A program made the translations under genes and the position numbers. Below the pieces are notes generated by a model. The model was not told where the DNA came from. It did not search any database and worked only from the letters and a program-made list of their open reading frames with translations. Below, in pieces: positions 8,653-16,867 of a stretch of 64,000 nt of DNA (its first letter is position 1; every line of letters begins with the position of its first letter). Source of the DNA: Pseudomonadota bacterium. Lineage in GTDB: Bacteria; Pseudomonadota; Alphaproteobacteria; Rhizobiales; Rhizobiaceae. The stretch is from contig JAEYDD010000038.1 of NCBI GenBank assembly GCA_023404095.1, forward strand, positions 62,001-126,000. Reading direction: 5' to 3'.

Positions 8653-8736
8653 CCCGCCAGACATCCCGTCGCGAACCCGGCGGCTCGCTCATGGCGAGCC
8701 GGCACGACTTTGCGCATTCCGAAAGAAGTAACCGAC

Positions 8737-9174
8737 ATGACCCAGCTCTTCCAGAACCTCCATCACGTCTGCATCGTCGTCCATGATCTCGAAAAGACCG
8801 TCGCCTACTATGAGAGTCTCGGCGTCGGCCCCTGGTTCGACTATCCGAAGAAGGGGGCCTATATCGAGTTCGACGTGCCCAACAAGGCGGCATCGGACGC
8901 CATGCGTTACAAATGCTGCAACATCGATAACGTGCAGATTCAGATCTGCGATCCGGGCAGCCTGGATTCTCCTCAAAAACAGTTCCTCCACGAGCGGGGC
9001 GAGGGCGTCTACCACCTCGGCTTCGAGGTGGCCGACCGCGATGCGGCCGAAGCTCAGGGCCGCGCGCTCGGCCTCGACGTGGTGGCTCGTGGCAAGCGGA
9101 TCGACGGTTCGGGCTTCTGCTACTTCGACACGCGGGAAAAAGCCGGCATCGTGCTCGAAGTCCGCAAATCCTGA
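8737..9174 (+). CDS. VOC-superfamily protein, methylmalonyl-CoA epimerase/glyoxalase-like
   Basis: 145 residues from ATG 8737, with AAAGAAG upstream; a start at 8710 adds nine residues only. Paired beta-alpha-beta modules are visible. The opening LHHVCIVVHDLEKTVAYYES carries the first metal-ligand histidine, GVYHLGFEV a second histidine, and the terminal VLEVRKS the conserved glutamate. Members bind divalent metal and act as epimerases, glyoxalases or dioxygenases. A small-molecule role linked to the adjacent amino acid transporter is inferred. The exact reaction cannot be called. Confidence 0.75.
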   Translation: MTQLFQNLHHVCIVVHDLEKTVAYYESLGVGPWFDYPKKGAYIEFDVPNKAASDAMRYKCCNIDNVQIQICDPGSLDSPQKQFLHERGEGVYHLGFEVADRDAAEAQGRALGLDVVARGKRIDGSGFCYFDTREKAGIVLEVRKS

Positions 9175-9182
9175 ACGCGACC

Positions 9183-10118
9183 ATGGGGCGCCTTTTTTCC
9201 GCACAGGGAACTGCCGTCGGCCTCTCCGGTGCGGTCCAGGGCCGCGAAAGCGCCTATCTGTGTCTTGTCGCCATGGTGCTGTTTGCGGCGTCGGACGTCA
9301 TCGCCAAGCATCTGGCGGTGACCTTTCATCCCTTGCAGATCGCCTGGTTTCGCTATCTCGCGGCGTTGATGCTACTGGGAGTGGTCTGCCTGCGTCTCGG
9401 CCGGCCGGCGCGCAGCGCGGCTCCGGCCGCTCAGTTTGTCCGTGGTGTCGGCATGGTCGGAGCGACACTCATGCTCGTGGCTGCCCTCAACTTGCAGCCC
9501 ATGGCGGAGGCGACGGCACTCGTCTTCATCTCCCCTTGCCTCGTGACGCTCCTTTCAGTGCTGATCCTGAAGGAACGCGTACCCGCCTGGCGGTGGATCG
9601 GCGTCTTAGGCGGCCTTTTCGGGGTGCTGGTCATCTTGCGCCCCGGCCTTGCCGGCTACAATCCCGCCGCGCTGTTTTCGATCGCCTCTGCCGCCTGCTG
9701 GGCGACGGCCCTGGTGATGACGCGCCGGGCGGTGGTTGCCGACAACCTCGGGACCACGCTCGCCTATTCCGCCCTGACGGGCTTTGTTCTTTTGACGACG
9801 GCGCTACCCTTCGTCTTCCGGGGATTGTCGGTCACCGACATGGCGCTATCGGGCGCGACGGCTGCGTTGTGGCTGGCGGCGCATGTCGCCATTGCCTTCG
9901 CCTATCGCCGGCCCGAGACGCAGGTCTCGCGTCTGGCGCCGATTTCCTACACGCATCTCCTCTGGGCCACGGCTTTCGGCTACCTCGTGTTCGGAACGAT
10001 ACCGGACGCGGTGACGGTCGCAGGTGCGGCATTGATCATTGCCAGCGGGCTGGTGGCTCGCCGGGGAGAAGGCAGTCGGCGTGAAGCCGCGGAAGCCGCG
10101 GAATTTCGCCATGACTGA
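9183..10118 (+). CDS. DMT-superfamily (EamA) membrane transporter
   Basis: 311 residues with about ten hydrophobic helices arranged as two EamA repeats; the second begins near GLAGYNPAALFSIASAACWA. The repeat signature ALVFISPCLVTLLSVLILKE lies at the end of the first half. The family includes exporters of amino acids and metabolites and some importers. It begins nine bases after the VOC gene, so it belongs to the same transcription unit. Direction and substrate are unknown. Confidence 0.82.
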   Translation: MGRLFSAQGTAVGLSGAVQGRESAYLCLVAMVLFAASDVIAKHLAVTFHPLQIAWFRYLAALMLLGVVCLRLGRPARSAAPAAQFVRGVGMVGATLMLVAALNLQPMAEATALVFISPCLVTLLSVLILKERVPAWRWIGVLGGLFGVLVILRPGLAGYNPAALFSIASAACWATALVMTRRAVVADNLGTTLAYSALTGFVLLTTALPFVFRGLSVTDMALSGATAALWLAAHVAIAFAYRRPETQVSRLAPISYTHLLWATAFGYLVFGTIPDAVTVAGAALIIASGLVARRGEGSRREAAEAAEFRHD

Positions 10119-10351
10119 GATCTTGTTGACCGCTGCCGCTCTGTCGATCCTTGCCGGTTGCCATGGATTGTCGCCGCTCATGAAGCGCGCCGTCGAGGCA
10201 GCCTGTCGGCGTTCGCAAGACGTGGGAGAGCAGGTGTCACCGGGCTTTGTGACTTCCCAAGCTTGAATGTCGGAAGTCCTTGCCCCATACGAAGAGATAT
10301 ATCGCCTTCGGTGAATCGGAGATACCGGTCACCGAGAAAGGGACAGGCTTC

Positions 10352-11002
10352 ATGGCTTCAAGAAAGACTTCGGCAGGCGAATTCATTGCATCGGACGTTC
10401 GCAATCGCCTGCGCAGCATGATTCTCGGCGCGGAGCTGAAGCCCGGGCAGCGTCTGGTCGAAGACGACCTGTGCGAGCGCCTGAACGTCGGGCGTACGCC
10501 CGTGCGCGAAGCGCTGCTGTTGCTCCAAGGTGAGGGTTTTCTGAGCCGCGAACGAGGGTGGGTCGTCGAAACGATCGATCGGACGCAGGTGCGCGCCATT
10601 TTCGAAAGCCGGGCCGCGATCGAAGCGGCCACCGCCAGGCTTGCCGCGCGCCACGCCGAACAGGCCGAGCTCGAGCAGCTTGGGCGTTTGATCGAGGCTA
10701 TGGAACCTGCTGAAACGTTGACACGTGCGGACCTGAACAGTCTCAACACACAGTTTCACAAGCTGATCGTTACTGCCTCGAAGAACCTGTTTCTAGCCCA
10801 GTTCCACGAACGGACGCAGTTCCACTACTGGATGCTCCGGGTGCCGATCCTCTTTTCCGAGGCCGAGGTCAAAGAAACCAATCTCCAGCACCGGCGCATT
10901 TTTCAAGCGCTCGTCGACCGGAATGAAGACGAAGCGGAGCGGGCGGCACGCTATCACGTCGAGGCCACGATGGCGATTGTGGAGCCTGCCATCGACCTGT
11001 GA
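10352..11002 (+). CDS. GntR-family transcriptional regulator with FCD domain
   Basis: 216 residues from ATG 10352, chosen for the GAGAAAGGGA site upstream over an earlier frame start at 10280. The N-terminal winged helix contains LCERLNVGRTPVREALLLLQ, diagnostic of GntR. The all-helical C-terminal half (FESRAAIEAATARLAARH) is an FCD ligand domain, which often binds metal and an organic acid. It probably controls the adjacent transport genes. The ATACGA-containing repeats at 5390-5425 and 4901 resemble FCD-GntR half-sites. Effector unknown. Confidence 0.85.
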   Translation: MASRKTSAGEFIASDVRNRLRSMILGAELKPGQRLVEDDLCERLNVGRTPVREALLLLQGEGFLSRERGWVVETIDRTQVRAIFESRAAIEAATARLAARHAEQAELEQLGRLIEAMEPAETLTRADLNSLNTQFHKLIVTASKNLFLAQFHERTQFHYWMLRVPILFSEAEVKETNLQHRRIFQALVDRNEDEAERAARYHVEATMAIVEPAIDL

Positions 11003-11161
11003 CCTCAGGGCGCCACCGATTGCGACGACTGAACTGGAATCGCGCCGACTCCGGCGAGGGGGCGGCGTCGAGGCCGTCGGGACTGGAAGGAGTGCCGGCC
11101 GGAGCCATGCGCTTGCCTTCCGCTGCCATATCCCGGACGGCGTCGAGCGGTTGCGGAATGC

Positions 11162-12595
11162 TCAGCCTTTGCGCTTGACCGCCGGGATCACCCAGGAGCC
11201 GTTCAGGATCGTCGGATCGTTCTCCTCCGGCCAGTAGAGGCGCATCATCAGGTAGAACTTGCCCTTGGGCGCAGGGAGCCAGTTCGCTTCCTTGTCCGTG
11301 CCTGGCGATTTGTTCTGTATCAGAATGTCGACCGAGCCGTCGGGATTGGGCTTCAGGTCCTGGCGTGCGCTGATCGAATACCGGTTGATGGGATTGTCGA
11401 CGAAGAAATAGTTCTCGTCGTACATGGTGATCGACCAGAAGCCCTTGACGGGAGGAAGCTGTCCCTTTTTGAAGGTCACGACATAATCGTTGGCGCCGTC
11501 GTAGCTGCGAGCCAAAACGCCGTTTCCGTCCTTGCGCGACGTCGGGTACACAGCGTCCTGTGGTCGGTTCGCGCCAAGCCCGATGGCGGTGATGAGCGCC
11601 CGCTGGAGATAGTTCGTGCCGTAGACACCGGTCTTCGTCGTGAACCCCCAGCCGTTGACGTTTTCAACGTCGCTCGACTTGAAATGCAGCATGAGGCGCG
11701 CAAAGCCGATCTCCGGCACGCGTTTCTCGAAGGCGGGGTCGAACTTGGTCTTGTCGAAGGGCTGGCCCGGGATGATGCCGATCGTGGCAAACCTTTCGAG
11801 GGCCGGCGCGTCGGCATCAGCCGGGGGGTTGCGCTGCATCAGCTCACTGAGTAGGGTGAAATACTCGACCGCCGTCATGCGGTTGACCTGGTCGCGCACG
11901 GCGGTTTTCATGTCGATGGCCGGATCTACCTTTCCCGCAGGCGGCGTATAGTCCGTGCCCCAGGTTGATAGGGGCTGCAGCTTGCAGGCATCCTGGATCC
12001 TGTGCACCTCGGCATAGTCCTCGGGCGTGCCGGTGCAGTAGATACGGCCAAGGAGCCAGACGATCGCTGTCGGCGACTTGTACTCGGTAATGCCTTCCGG
12101 CAGCGAGCCGGACCATTTCGGCCCGGTGATGGCAAAGGTCTGCGCCTTTTCGCCCGTGGTCCGGGCCCCCGGTACCTGGAAGACATTGGTCCAGCCGTCG
12201 AGCATGGGGAAGAGGAAGTAGCGCTCGTCCATGTCTGGAAACGAGAAGACCCAGGGCTCGTCGCCGACATCGACGAAGGCGGTCGTGTAGAGCGTGTCCG
12301 CATTTGGTGCCGTCACGTCCCGGAAGGACGCATTCGGATACTCCCTGAGCTTGATGAGATGGCCCATCGGCCCGCGCGAGCCCTTTGTCTCGGCGACATT
12401 CGTAACAACGCGTCTCGTCATCTCCATTGTCACGAGCGGATAGCCGTAGATGTACGCGTCGACAGCCGTCCAGAATTCCTCCGAACCGGTCACCAGGTCG
12501 GTGAGCGGCCCGTCGAAAGCATATGCCGGCAAAACGGCCGTCGAGGTGAGGAAGCTGGTGCCGCCGATCATCGCGGCGCGGCGTGAGATGTTCAT
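11162..12595 (-). CDS. Exported DUF1254/DUF1214 protein
   Basis: 477 residues from ATG 12595, preceded by AAGGGAG; an open frame back to 12826 would cross into the neighbouring gene. The N-terminus has a twin-arginine signal, SRRAAMIGG, with cleavage near AYA. DUF1254 follows (DAYIYGYPLVTMEMTRR, then APNADTLYTTAFVDV). A C-terminal DUF1214 includes GFWSITMYDENYFFVDNPI and ends in LYWPEENDPTILNGSWVIP. The biochemical role of this family is unknown to me. The gene lies downstream of a frameshifted secreted protein on the same strand. Confidence 0.85.
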   Translation of the reverse strand: MNISRRAAMIGGTSFLTSTAVLPAYAFDGPLTDLVTGSEEFWTAVDAYIYGYPLVTMEMTRRVVTNVAETKGSRGPMGHLIKLREYPNASFRDVTAPNADTLYTTAFVDVGDEPWVFSFPDMDERYFLFPMLDGWTNVFQVPGARTTGEKAQTFAITGPKWSGSLPEGITEYKSPTAIVWLLGRIYCTGTPEDYAEVHRIQDACKLQPLSTWGTDYTPPAGKVDPAIDMKTAVRDQVNRMTAVEYFTLLSELMQRNPPADADAPALERFATIGIIPGQPFDKTKFDPAFEKRVPEIGFARLMLHFKSSDVENVNGWGFTTKTGVYGTNYLQRALITAIGLGANRPQDAVYPTSRKDGNGVLARSYDGANDYVVTFKKGQLPPVKGFWSITMYDENYFFVDNPINRYSISARQDLKPNPDGSVDILIQNKSPGTDKEANWLPAPKGKFYLMMRLYWPEENDPTILNGSWVIPAVKRKG

Positions 12596-12621
12596 GACTG
12601 ATCTCCCTTCAAATGATCTGG

Positions 12622-13274
12622 CTAGTAAGGCAGTGGAGCAGGGTAATACGGGTGATAGTAGGGATAGGGCGCGGGCGGCAGCGGCCGATAGCCATAGGCG
12701 GCACCCGCTGCAGCACCGGCGTAGAACGCCCCGCGATATGCCGTGCGACGGGCTGCGCCGGCAAAGGACATAGGCGTGAACGGCATGCGATGATATCGAT
12801 GAAGACCGAGGCCGGCCCGTCCGCATCGGGGGAAAGCGCTCCTTCGAGAACGGTGACGTCGAACGTTATGCTGTTGGCGTCGGCCTTCGGGGATTTCAGC
12901 GTCACCACGACGTCCTTCACGGTCGAGCCGTCCTTCGCAAACACCGATACGGTGGCGTTGGGTGGATCCTTTGCGAAGCTGTCCGAACCCTCGTCCCATT
13001 CCTCCAGCAGATGCGCAGTGAGCGCATGGCCGGCGGCCCGGACAGGTCGGTCGGCGAAGATGATCGCGTTGGGGGCCGCTCCCAAAAGCGTGAGTTTGTT
13101 GCCCTCGAGTTTGGCGCCGGCCGCATTCATGACGATCAGCGCCGGCTCGACCTTCGGCTTCTGCGTGCCACCGATCATTTTCTGCGCCGGTGCCTGGATT
13201 GCATCCTGCGCAGCCACCGGTGCGGACATCGTCGCGCAAAGAAACAGAGCAAGAGCCGTCAATGTCGATTTCAT
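12622..13274 (-). pseudogene. Secreted hypothetical protein with an apparent 1-base frameshift
   Basis: Starting at ATG 13274 (ribosome site AAGGGGG), the frame encodes a signal peptide (MKSTLTALALFLCATM, cleavage near VAAQ) and a beta-rich domain up to VFIDII at about 12789. The frame then degrades, while the -1 neighbour takes over with MPFTPMSFAGAARRTAYRG and a Tyr/Pro-rich tail, stopping at TAG 12622-12624. Adding one base near 12787-12788 would restore a continuous protein of about 217 residues ending in YPAPLPY. Either the gene carries a recent deletion or the base was lost in sequencing. Function unknown. Confidence 0.6.
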
Positions 13275-13313
13275 TCCATGCCCCCTTCAAGTTTCAAAAG
13301 CTCTCTCGGACTG

Positions 13314-13604
13314 TCATGACTTTCGCCTGTTGCCGCGTTCGATTGGCACGACCTTGATGCGTCGAAGTTCGGCGCCAATCTCCGCCAGCGCGCCGCGAAT
13401 AAAGGAAAGCCACTCCAACCGTCTCTCTGCTCGGGCGGCTTCTGCAAGGCGGTCTACCGCGGCAAGTGCCTCCTCGGCTGCCGCAAGCTCATCACACAGG
13501 TCTCGGAAGCTCTCGTTTTCGCAGGCGAGGGCCTCGATCTGGCTGGCACTGCCCGGAAAATGCCGGATGGCCGCGTGCACTCCGTCTGCCGTCACCCTTG
13601 TCAT
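13314..13604 (-). CDS. Small helical protein of unknown function
   Basis: 96 residues from ATG 13604 with a GGAG site seven bases upstream; the open frame extends further but only antisense to the next gene. The sequence is almost wholly helix-forming, with heptad-like Glu/Ala/Leu stretches (LCDELAAAEEALAAVDRLAE), and ends in a basic tail. No signal peptide. It is divergent from the TPR signalling gene at 13701 and lies upstream of the secreted protein gene. I do not recognise the family. Confidence 0.55.
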   Translation of the reverse strand: MTRVTADGVHAAIRHFPGSASQIEALACENESFRDLCDELAAAEEALAAVDRLAEAARAERRLEWLSFIRGALAEIGAELRRIKVVPIERGNRRKS

Positions 13605-13700
13605 GACGAACTCCGACCTCGCTGACGTCGTAGCTGGTTTATAGGGTGACAGAGCGCAACTTCTGCGTAACATTACGCGAGGTTTGGGGTAACAATCGCC

Positions 13701-15473
13701 ATGCGTCATTGGTTGGGAACCGTACGGAGCATCCGGAGGCCACGCGTGACGACCGATGGGCCAGAGGGAATTGTGTCCGAGGTTCACCCCGGGGGGGCGG
13801 AGGCGGAACCTGTCGACGTTTGCGCTCGGCAAATGCTCGCGCGTATCTTGCAGAGCCCGGACTTCGACGCCACGCCGCGCTCGCGCCGCTTTCTGAGCTA
13901 CATCGTCGACGAGACACTGGAAGGCCGCGCCGAGCGTATCAAGGCCTTTTCCATTGCCACGGATGTATTCGGCAGGGGCGCTGATTTCGATGCCCACTCC
14001 GATCCGATCGTCCGCCTTGAGGCCGGCCGACTGCGACGCGCACTGGAACAGTACTATCAGCGCGCCGGAGCCGAGGACCCTGTTGTCATCTCGATCCCGA
14101 AGGGCGCCTATGTGCCTGTATTCCACTCGCGCGTCGTCTTGCCCGCCAATCAGCCGGGTGCCGCGGCCGAGCGGCGAACTCTCGTCGTCGGTGCCGCCAC
14201 GGTTCTTGGCCTGCTGGCCGTCACAGTCTGGTTCCTTGGCGCCTCGCCCTGGCGTGGAGATCCCCACGCGCCCGCCGTGCCGCGCCTGCTCGTTCGGCCC
14301 TTCGAGGATCTCACTCAGTCTGTCAGTTCGGCCAACTTCGCAAAAGGCCTCACGCACGAGATCATCGGGCAGGTCGCGAAGTTCAAAGACATAGTCACCG
14401 TGGAGGACCGGGATGCCGACCCCGACGCTGCGGAAAGCGCGCGCTACGAGCTTTCGGGCAGCGTCAGCCTGGCGGAGGACAAGGTCCGCCTGCAGGCGCG
14501 CATCTTAAGTACGGAGGATGCCAGTGTTTTGTGGGCGCAGACATACGAGGCCGATTTCGAACCCTCGCAAGTGATCGCGATAGAGAAGGCGATCGCAAGT
14601 CAGGTGGCCACGGCGCTTGGACAGCCTTACGGCGTCATCTTCCGGGCGGACTCGGAACGAAACGTGCCTCAGGCCCCCGATGACTGGGCGGCCTATTCCT
14701 GTACGCTGTCCTACTACGCCTACCGTGCCAATATCGACGCCAAGACACATCCTGTCGTCCGCCAATGTCTCGAGGATGCCGTAGCGCGGTTTCCCAACTA
14801 CGCGACGGCCTGGGCGCTCCTCTCCCAGACATATATCGACGAGATCCGCTTCGGCTATCCGATCGATCCGACCATGTCGCCCGCATCGCTCGACCGTGCA
14901 TTAGCCGCCGCGCGTCGTGCAATGGAGCTCGATCCACAAAATGTCCGTGCCCTCGAAGCCGAGATGTTTGCGCTTTACTTCAGCGGACAGATCGATGCGA
15001 GCCTCGCGTTGGGCAAGCAGGCGCTGGCTACCAACCCGAATGACACTGAACTGATGGGAGAGTATGGTTCCAGGCTCGCCGTGTCGGGACGCTGGGAGGA
15101 GGGGTGCAACCTGATCGCCGAGGCGCGCGAACGCAACCCTGGGCCGCTTGGCTATTATGAGGCCATCCTGTCAGTGTGTGCGTATTTCCGCGGAGACTAC
15201 AAGACAGCCGTCATGTGGATCGGCAAGTCGGGCGCGATTGAAAATCCCGCCTATCACCTCATCGCGGCGGCCGTCCTCGCTGAAGCCGGCCGCGCGAAGG
15301 AAGCAGCGGCCGAGCGGGATTGGCTGATGGCCAATGCGCGTGGCTTCGTCGAGGATATATGGGCGTGGACGGCACTTCGCTATGCAAGAGCTGAAGACCG
15401 CGAGCGTTTTGTCGGGTCGCTGCGCAAGGCAGGTCTTCCCATACCGCTCCGGCCGGACGTATCACCACGATAG
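13701..15473 (+). CDS. Membrane-anchored TPR signalling protein (adenylate-cyclase-like annotation class)
   Basis: 590 residues. The N-terminal cytoplasmic domain contains RSRRFLSYIVDETL, SDPIVRLEAGRLRRALEQYY and PKGAYVPVF, a module common in proteins annotated as TPR or adenylate-cyclase-related regulators. One membrane helix (about VVGAATVLGLLAVTVWFLGA) follows. Next come a TolB/FlgO-like beta domain (LLVRPFEDL, YELSGSV) and C-terminal TPR repeats. No nucleotide cyclase catalytic domain is present. It may sense envelope or cytoplasmic cues, but its role is unproven. The first 15 residues are uncertain because a GTG at 13746 is an alternative start. Confidence 0.75.
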   Translation: MRHWLGTVRSIRRPRVTTDGPEGIVSEVHPGGAEAEPVDVCARQMLARILQSPDFDATPRSRRFLSYIVDETLEGRAERIKAFSIATDVFGRGADFDAHSDPIVRLEAGRLRRALEQYYQRAGAEDPVVISIPKGAYVPVFHSRVVLPANQPGAAAERRTLVVGAATVLGLLAVTVWFLGASPWRGDPHAPAVPRLLVRPFEDLTQSVSSANFAKGLTHEIIGQVAKFKDIVTVEDRDADPDAAESARYELSGSVSLAEDKVRLQARILSTEDASVLWAQTYEADFEPSQVIAIEKAIASQVATALGQPYGVIFRADSERNVPQAPDDWAAYSCTLSYYAYRANIDAKTHPVVRQCLEDAVARFPNYATAWALLSQTYIDEIRFGYPIDPTMSPASLDRALAAARRAMELDPQNVRALEAEMFALYFSGQIDASLALGKQALATNPNDTELMGEYGSRLAVSGRWEEGCNLIAEARERNPGPLGYYEAILSVCAYFRGDYKTAVMWIGKSGAIENPAYHLIAAAVLAEAGRAKEAAAERDWLMANARGFVEDIWAWTALRYARAEDRERFVGSLRKAGLPIPLRPDVSPR

Positions 15474-15554
15474 CGTCGGTGATCGTCCGCATTGACCGAA
15501 TGTTCGAAGCCACCCGCTTCATTGCCAATGCGTTCAACGTCTTGCACAGCAGCG

Positions 15555-15941
15555 TCATGCGGCCGCGATGTCCGTGCGCGAGAAATCATCGCCCTTGAAC
15601 AGCAGCGGCTCGCCGCGCGTCTTGGCCAAGGCATAGGAGAAGCAGTCGCCGTAGTTCAGGCCAGCCGGATGACGCCCCTTGCCGAAGTGGCGCCATGCCC
15701 GGCGTGCAATGGCGATCTGGTCGGAGTCGACCGGGACGATTTCGACGCCGGCCTTGTGGAGCCATAGGTCCAATTCGGCTGCTCCTGCATCGCCAAGGCG
15801 CGCCTCAATGACGATGGAAAGCTCGAGGATCGTGGCTGCGGACATGAAGCGCCGTGGGGCGTCGACGATTTTCATTTCGAATGCTTCGGCTTCCGCCTCG
15901 TTGAAGGCGATCGCAACGATTGCGGAGGTGTCGATGACCAT
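15555..15941 (-). CDS. vapC: VapC-type PIN-domain toxin ribonuclease
   Basis: 128 residues. The PIN acidic quartet is visible: D4 in VIDTSAIVAI, E40 in ATILELSIV, D99 in LNYGDCFSYALA and D118/D119 near the C-terminus. Such enzymes cleave RNA (often tRNA or rRNA) with Mg2+ when freed from antitoxin. The start codon overlaps the VapB stop by one base (TGATG), so translation is coupled. Catalytic residues look intact. Confidence 0.9.
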   Translation of the reverse strand: MVIDTSAIVAIAFNEAEAEAFEMKIVDAPRRFMSAATILELSIVIEARLGDAGAAELDLWLHKAGVEIVPVDSDQIAIARRAWRHFGKGRHPAGLNYGDCFSYALAKTRGEPLLFKGDDFSRTDIAAA

Positions 15942-16195
15942 CAGCGCGGTAGTCCGTTTTCGTCATAGTCCAAGATCTCGTCGGCGGGGCGGTGATCGAG
16001 AACGGAAAGTTTTCCCCAGCGCTTGCGGCTTGCGGCGAGTTCCTCGAGCAGAACGGTGCGATTGCCGGCATTCGCAACGCGCCGCAGGCGCTCCTCGAGC
16101 GCGCGACGGGTCGCCATGGTGATGGTCTCCCCCGTTTTCTCTGCCAGTGCCTTTGCCAGGCGTTCGGTCTCGGTATCCTTGATGCTGAGCGCCAT
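15941..16195 (-). CDS. vapB: VapB-type antitoxin (Rv0623-like family)
   Basis: 84 residues. The N-terminal ALSIKDTETERLAKALAEKT followed by TRRALEERLRRV is the Rv0623-like antitoxin pattern (ribbon-helix DNA-binding part). The C-terminal LDHRPADEILDYDENGLPR probably wraps the toxin active site. It is the first gene of the vapBC operon. An imperfectly understood inverted repeat CTTGCCA (16218-16224) / TGGCAAG (16248-16254) lies upstream and may be the autoregulatory site. Confidence 0.88.
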   Translation of the reverse strand: MALSIKDTETERLAKALAEKTGETITMATRRALEERLRRVANAGNRTVLLEELAASRKRWGKLSVLDHRPADEILDYDENGLPR

Positions 16196-16378
16196 GGCTT
16201 GGTTCCTTGGTTCCTATCTTGCCATATTCTACCTGATCGATAGAGGGTGGCAAGCGGCCTGTTGGTTCGTGTTGTCACTTCGATAGGGGGCCATACCCGC
16301 GGTCGCCGAGGCAATTCCGAACGCCCTCCGCCTCATCTGCAACAATTTCGAGAAAGCGGCGCGGCGGCAGGTTCCATC

Positions 16379-16762
16379 CTATGCGGCATCACTGTCTTGC
16401 CGCGGATCGGTGGTGCGCGGCTTGCCGTAGAGACCAATGTTCGCATCGCCCCAGTCCTTCAGAGCGAGCAGGATCGGCTGCATGCTGCGGCCGAGCGGAG
16501 ACAGGCTGTACTCCACCTTCGGCGGCACCTGAGCGTAAACCTTGCGCTCGACCAGCCCACCCTCTTCGAGTTCGCGCAGCTGGTTCGTCAGCATGCGTGG
16601 AGTGACGTTTTGAACGTGGCGTCGGATCTCGTTGAACCGGAGTGTTCCTGAGAGAAGGTGGAACAGAACCACCGACTTCCACTTGCCGTCGATGAGGCCG
16701 ACAGCGGCTTCCACTGAACAGCCTGGTGAGCAGTCGAACCGGGAATGGCGAACCTTGCCCAT
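16379..16762 (-). CDS. HxlR-family transcriptional regulator
   Basis: 127 residues. The HxlR winged-helix signature is clear: a Cys-containing CSVEAAVGLIDGKWKSVVLF, then LRFNEIRRHVQNVTPRMLTNQL and LEEGGLVERKVYAQVPPKVEYSL. Several family members sense electrophiles or quinones through an N-terminal cysteine; here C11 and C15 are present. It is divergent from a zinc-type alcohol dehydrogenase/quinone oxidoreductase gene and probably regulates it through the AGTATC-N6-GATACT site 5 bases upstream of its start codon. Confidence 0.9.
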   Translation of the reverse strand: MGKVRHSRFDCSPGCSVEAAVGLIDGKWKSVVLFHLLSGTLRFNEIRRHVQNVTPRMLTNQLRELEEGGLVERKVYAQVPPKVEYSLSPLGRSMQPILLALKDWGDANIGLYGKPRTTDPRQDSDAA

Positions 16763-16766
16763 CTAC

Positions 16767-16784
16767 AGTATCCTCTTTGATACT
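16767..16784. promoter_or_regulatory. Inverted repeat, likely HxlR operator
   Basis: AGTATC (16767-16772) and GATACT (16779-16784) form a perfect 6-6-6 inverted repeat. It lies in the 105-base divergent promoter between the HxlR gene and the oxidoreductase gene, so one dimer could control both directions. Confidence 0.55.
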
Positions 16785-16867
16785 ATATGTTGATTTTGTA
16801 CGTATTGCGCGTTCAGTAACGTATGCCAAATTGTCTCGCATATCAAACAGCGAAGCAGGGTAGAAAA

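Noticed and set aside
10111..10266. 51-codon frame beginning MTEILLTAAALSILAGC, overlapping the DMT transporter stop
   Set aside because: Lipoprotein-like start, but no ribosome site, no recognisable mature part, and it runs into the regulator promoter; not enough support.
16218..16254. CTTGCCA / TGGCAAG inverted repeat upstream of vapBC
   Set aside because: Arms are perfect but only 7 bases long with a 23-base gap; too weak to list as an operator on its own, mentioned under vapB.
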